From positions 496,001 to 560,000 of the forward strand of contig NZ_JH992940.1 in assembly GCF_000315485.1 (NCBI RefSeq): a stretch of 64,000 bases of DNA, read 5' to 3'. Under the pieces are notes generated by a model. The model saw only the letters and a program-made list of their open reading frames with translations, searched no databases and had not been told where the DNA came from. This document shows positions 61,831-64,000 of the stretch, piece by piece. This DNA comes from Bacteroides oleiciplenus YIT 12058 (GTDB taxonomy: Bacteria > Bacteroidota > Bacteroidia > Bacteroidales > Bacteroidaceae). The position numbers and the translations under genes were made by a program. The stretch's first letter is position 1. Every line of letters begins with the position of its first letter.

Positions 61831-62840
61831 CGAATTTTTACAATCTCTGCAAGCAGTTCATCAATGGTTTGCACGGTAATCGCTTCCCCGCTGGCTGGAT
61901 GAAGCACAAAGGTGCCGTCACCTTTCAAATCTCCTGTCTCTATATAAACGTCCGACTCGACGTTTCGGTTTGCCAGAATACCATTTCTTTGCAGAGCTTT
62001 CCGCACCATGGCATATTTCTGTCCATGCCCGATGAGTCGGACTTGGGAAGTATATTCATTATTCACGCGAAATAAGCCAGTCTCCAAATCAAAAGCAATT
62101 CCCTTACGGGCAAAGAAGCAACTGAGACTTCCGTCCAGTGAAAGGTCTTCGGGGGTACCGATGGTAACTCCGTTCACCTTATCCATCAGCCAGATTTTAT
62201 CGGCAATCTGCAAGGCAAGTTCCAGGTCGTGGGTAGAAAGGAAAATGGTCTTATCTGTCTGACGGCTCAGCAGATGAAGCAATTGCATCATCTCCACCTT
62301 GCTCGGAAAGTCGAGAAAAGCGGTCGGTTCATCCAGATAAATGACTGGAGTTTCCTGCGCAAGGGCTTTAGCAATCATCACTTTCTGCCGCTCGCCATCG
62401 CTCAGCGTATGCACCATGCGGTGGGCCAGATGAGATATTCCGACTAACTCGATGGCATGGTCCACCACCGCTTTATCTTCTTTGGAAAGTGTTCCCCAAA
62501 AGCCGGTATACGGGCTACGCCCCAGACCGATAAGCTCTACTGCAGACATATTGCGGATGTCGCACTTTTCGGTCAGGACCACACTGATTACTTTTGAGAG
62601 TTGTTTGTCCGTATAAGAGCTGATATCCTTTCCCTCAATACGTATTTCGCCGGACAGCCTCGGCTGAAAAGCGGAAAGAGTGCGCAGTAGTGTGGATTTC
62701 CCTACGCCGTTCGCACCCAGCAGGCAAGTCAATTCTCCACTGTTGATACCGGCACAAATATCACTTGCTACGACTTTCACATCCCCTTTGCCGGGATAGC
62801 CGATGCACAAATTCTTAATATGTATAGTTTCCTGTTTCAA
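61827..62840 (-). CDS. btuD: BtuD/FecE-type ABC transporter ATPase with C-terminal extension
   Basis: 337 residues, with a likely TTG start at 62840 (no ATG in this frame between the btuC stop and the first conserved strand IHIKNLCIGYPG). Walker A is LGANGVGKST, the signature is TLSDGERQKVMIAKAL, Walker B VIYLDEPTAFLD, and the switch His FLSTHDLE. The ATPase core ends near residue 255; the last ~80 residues (including VRKALQRNGILANR and DGTFVLHPASGEAI) are an extra small alpha/beta domain not found in E. coli BtuD. It energises vitamin B12 (or other Fe/Co chelate) import. Confidence 0.9.
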   Translation of the reverse strand: MKQETIHIKNLCIGYPGKGDVKVVASDICAGINSGELTCLLGANGVGKSTLLRTLSAFQPRLSGEIRIEGKDISSYTDKQLSKVISVVLTEKCDIRNMSAVELIGLGRSPYTGFWGTLSKEDKAVVDHAIELVGISHLAHRMVHTLSDGERQKVMIAKALAQETPVIYLDEPTAFLDFPSKVEMMQLLHLLSRQTDKTIFLSTHDLELALQIADKIWLMDKVNGVTIGTPEDLSLDGSLSCFFARKGIAFDLETGLFRVNNEYTSQVRLIGHGQKYAMVRKALQRNGILANRNVESDVYIETGDLKGDGTFVLHPASGEAITVQTIDELLAEIVKIR

Positions 62841-62858
62841 AACTTCTCTATTTTCAAA

Positions 62859-63896
62859 TTACTCTTCCAGTTCCCCTTTTCGCTTTCTGAAAAGTACGGA
62901 TGCCACCACCGGAGCACCCACCAGTGCCGTCACCGAATTCACGGGCAAAGCTCCCTCGAATCCAGGCATACGGGCGATAAGGTTACAAACCAATGCCAGC
63001 GAAGCACCCACCAGCAATGTGGAAGGCATCAATATCCGATGGTCGGATGTATGAAAAATGGCCCGGCAAAGATGGGGTACTGCCAATCCGACAAACATAA
63101 TCGGCCCGCAATATGCCGTCACAATCGCCACCAACACGCCGGAACAGGAAATCACCAGCAGGCGCGCCCGTTTGATATTCAGTCCCAGGTTTCGTGCATA
63201 TCCATCACCCAGCAGCAACAGATTCATTGTCTTTATCAACAGGAACGAAAGCGGCAACAGCACTGCCATGATGCAGACAAATAATATCATCTGGTCACCT
63301 GATACACGGGCAAAGCTACCCAATCCCCAGATAACATACGCACGGATGTCCTCTTCCACACTGAAATATTTCAATACACCGATAATGGCACTTGCCACAT
63401 AACCTATCATCACACCGATAATCAGCAACGTCACATTTCCCTTCACTTTTTGCGAGACATACACAATAAGCGCCATCACCGACAGCGCTCCGATTATAGC
63501 CGCAATAGATAATGCCACCTCGCCCATATATCCAAGTTTGCTCAATGCCACACCACCCATCGCACCGGATAACAATACCACACAAGCCACACCCAGACTG
63601 GCACCCGAACTGATACCCAATACCGACGGCCCCGCCAATGGATTACGGAACACCGTTTGCATCTGCAACCCGCTGACGGACAATCCCGCTCCCGCCACCA
63701 ATGCAGTCAAAGCCTGTGGTACACGGGATTTCCAGATAATATTCTGCCAGATAATGGACTCGTCCGTACTCCCCCAGAGAATGTTCCAGACGGAACGTAA
63801 CGGGATATGAACCGACCCTAACAACAAGTTCAATAGAAAGAACAGAAAGATAGATACCAATATTACCAGCATCAAGAGCAGTGTCGGTCTTTTCAT
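62859..63896 (-). CDS. btuC: BtuC/FecCD-type ABC transporter permease
   Basis: A 345-residue integral membrane permease of the FecCD/BtuC family with about ten helices. Landmarks are SRVPQALTALVAGAGLSVSGLQMQTVFRNPLAGPSVLGISSGA, the LGLNIKRARLL coupling-region segment, and the GPIMFVGLAVPHLCR motif that faces the ATPase. It imports cobalamin across the inner membrane with BtuF and BtuD. Its start overlaps the btuF stop by 3 bases (ATGA). Iron-siderophore permeases share these motifs; the B12 context decides the call. Confidence 0.92.
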   Translation of the reverse strand: MKRPTLLLMLVILVSIFLFFLLNLLLGSVHIPLRSVWNILWGSTDESIIWQNIIWKSRVPQALTALVAGAGLSVSGLQMQTVFRNPLAGPSVLGISSGASLGVACVVLLSGAMGGVALSKLGYMGEVALSIAAIIGALSVMALIVYVSQKVKGNVTLLIIGVMIGYVASAIIGVLKYFSVEEDIRAYVIWGLGSFARVSGDQMILFVCIMAVLLPLSFLLIKTMNLLLLGDGYARNLGLNIKRARLLVISCSGVLVAIVTAYCGPIMFVGLAVPHLCRAIFHTSDHRILMPSTLLVGASLALVCNLIARMPGFEGALPVNSVTALVGAPVVASVLFRKRKGELEE

Positions 63897-64000
63897 TGCA
63901 AACGTGCGTAGTATTTAGGTTGGTAATCGGGCAATAAATCAGGATGAAAAGCGTGAATCAAATCTTCCAGTACTACTTCCGGCTCCATCGGCATACTTTC
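63893..64000 (-). CDS. btuF: Periplasmic binding protein of the B12 importer, C-terminal end (cut by window edge)
   Basis: Only the last 35 codons are inside the window, reading ESMPMEPEVVLEDLIHAFHP...YYARLQ and stopping with TGA at 63893-63895. The pattern P-E-x-x-L-x-D-x-x-x-A-x-x-P and the final YY-R-L are typical for the C-terminus of BtuF/FhuD-type binding proteins. Its place directly in front of btuC, with a start/stop overlap, supports this. The rest of the gene lies to the right of the window. Confidence 0.8.
   Translation of the reverse strand, partial: ESMPMEPEVVLEDLIHAFHPDLLPDYQPKYYARLQ

Overview
The window looks like a chromosomal segment of a gut Bacteroides (order Bacteroidales). 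The reasons are the promoter style (a TTTG element, 19-21 bases, then TAnnTTTG, seen for example at 8727-8757, 9548-9578, 16468-16499 and 38379-38410), weak or absent Shine-Dalgarno sequences, many lipoproteins with an early lipobox Cys, SusC/BtuB-type TonB receptors, and families typical of this phylum (DUF4251, DUF4374, LruC/DUF4842, MuiA/DUF4139). I cannot name the species. No rRNA, prophage, integrase, insertion sequence or CRISPR array was seen.

Layout. 1-3.5 kb: a truncated MacB/FtsX-type ABC exporter with a possible sigma-54 promoter, then a phosphoesterase lipoprotein and a beta-barrel-like protein. 3.5-9.5 kb: an orphan HicB-like protein, proS, a YgiC-like ATP-grasp enzyme with a lipoprotein partner, an LruC-domain lipoprotein, a candidate small RNA, a small membrane protein and tRNA-Gly(CCC). 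9.6-12.6 kb: nucleotide-loop assembly genes cobU-cobT-cobS-cobC. 12.6-16.5 kb: two tandem TPR histidine kinases. 16.5-20.1 kb: cbiP-cobD-cbiB. 20.1-25.4 kb: a TolC/HlyD/ABC-2 efflux operon behind a repeat-rich leader. 25.4-27.4 kb: cbiA-pduO. 27.5-38.2 kb: an AmgK-RapZ fusion with a MurU-like enzyme, a MuiA-family protein, a dicarboxylate symporter, a GH18 lipoprotein operon and a DUF4251 protein. 38.4-52.3 kb: a cobalamin riboswitch followed by a TonB receptor, DUF4374 lipoprotein, exported CbiK, membrane-anchored CobN/HmuS-like chelatase, HmuT-like, ExbB-like and DUF2149 proteins, then a second TonB receptor with a second exported CbiK. 52.4-58.9 kb: the corrin-ring operon, made of four fused genes (cobJ-cbiC, cbiE-cbiT, cbiG-cobM, cobK-cbiD). 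58.9-64 kb: an SDR, a small beta-barrel protein, and a minus-strand btuF-btuC-btuD-MATE operon cut by the right edge.

How it works together. The window holds most of an oxygen-independent cobalamin route: ring contraction and methylation (52.4-58.9 kb), a,c-diamide formation and adenosylation (cbiA, pduO), cobyric acid and aminopropanol arm (cbiP, cobD, cbiB), lower-ligand activation and joining (cobU, cobT, cobS, cobC), plus B12 import (TonB receptor, BtuFCD). I did not find cbiL/cobI (precorrin-2/cobalt-factor II C20-methyltransferase) or the genes that make sirohydrochlorin. The chelatases that could supply cobalt (two CbiK, one CobN-like) all carry export or anchoring signals, so they appear to act outside the cytoplasm.

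The most interesting system is the riboswitch-led block 38.4-49.2 kb. It has the gene order of the haem-utilisation hmuSTUV block known from Porphyromonas gingivalis and Bacteroides (CobN-like, membrane protein, TolQ/ExbB-like, DUF2149), but sits under B12 control and carries exported CbiK proteins. I propose an energised periplasmic tetrapyrrole metallation or demetallation machine dedicated to cobalt or corrinoids. This is inference.
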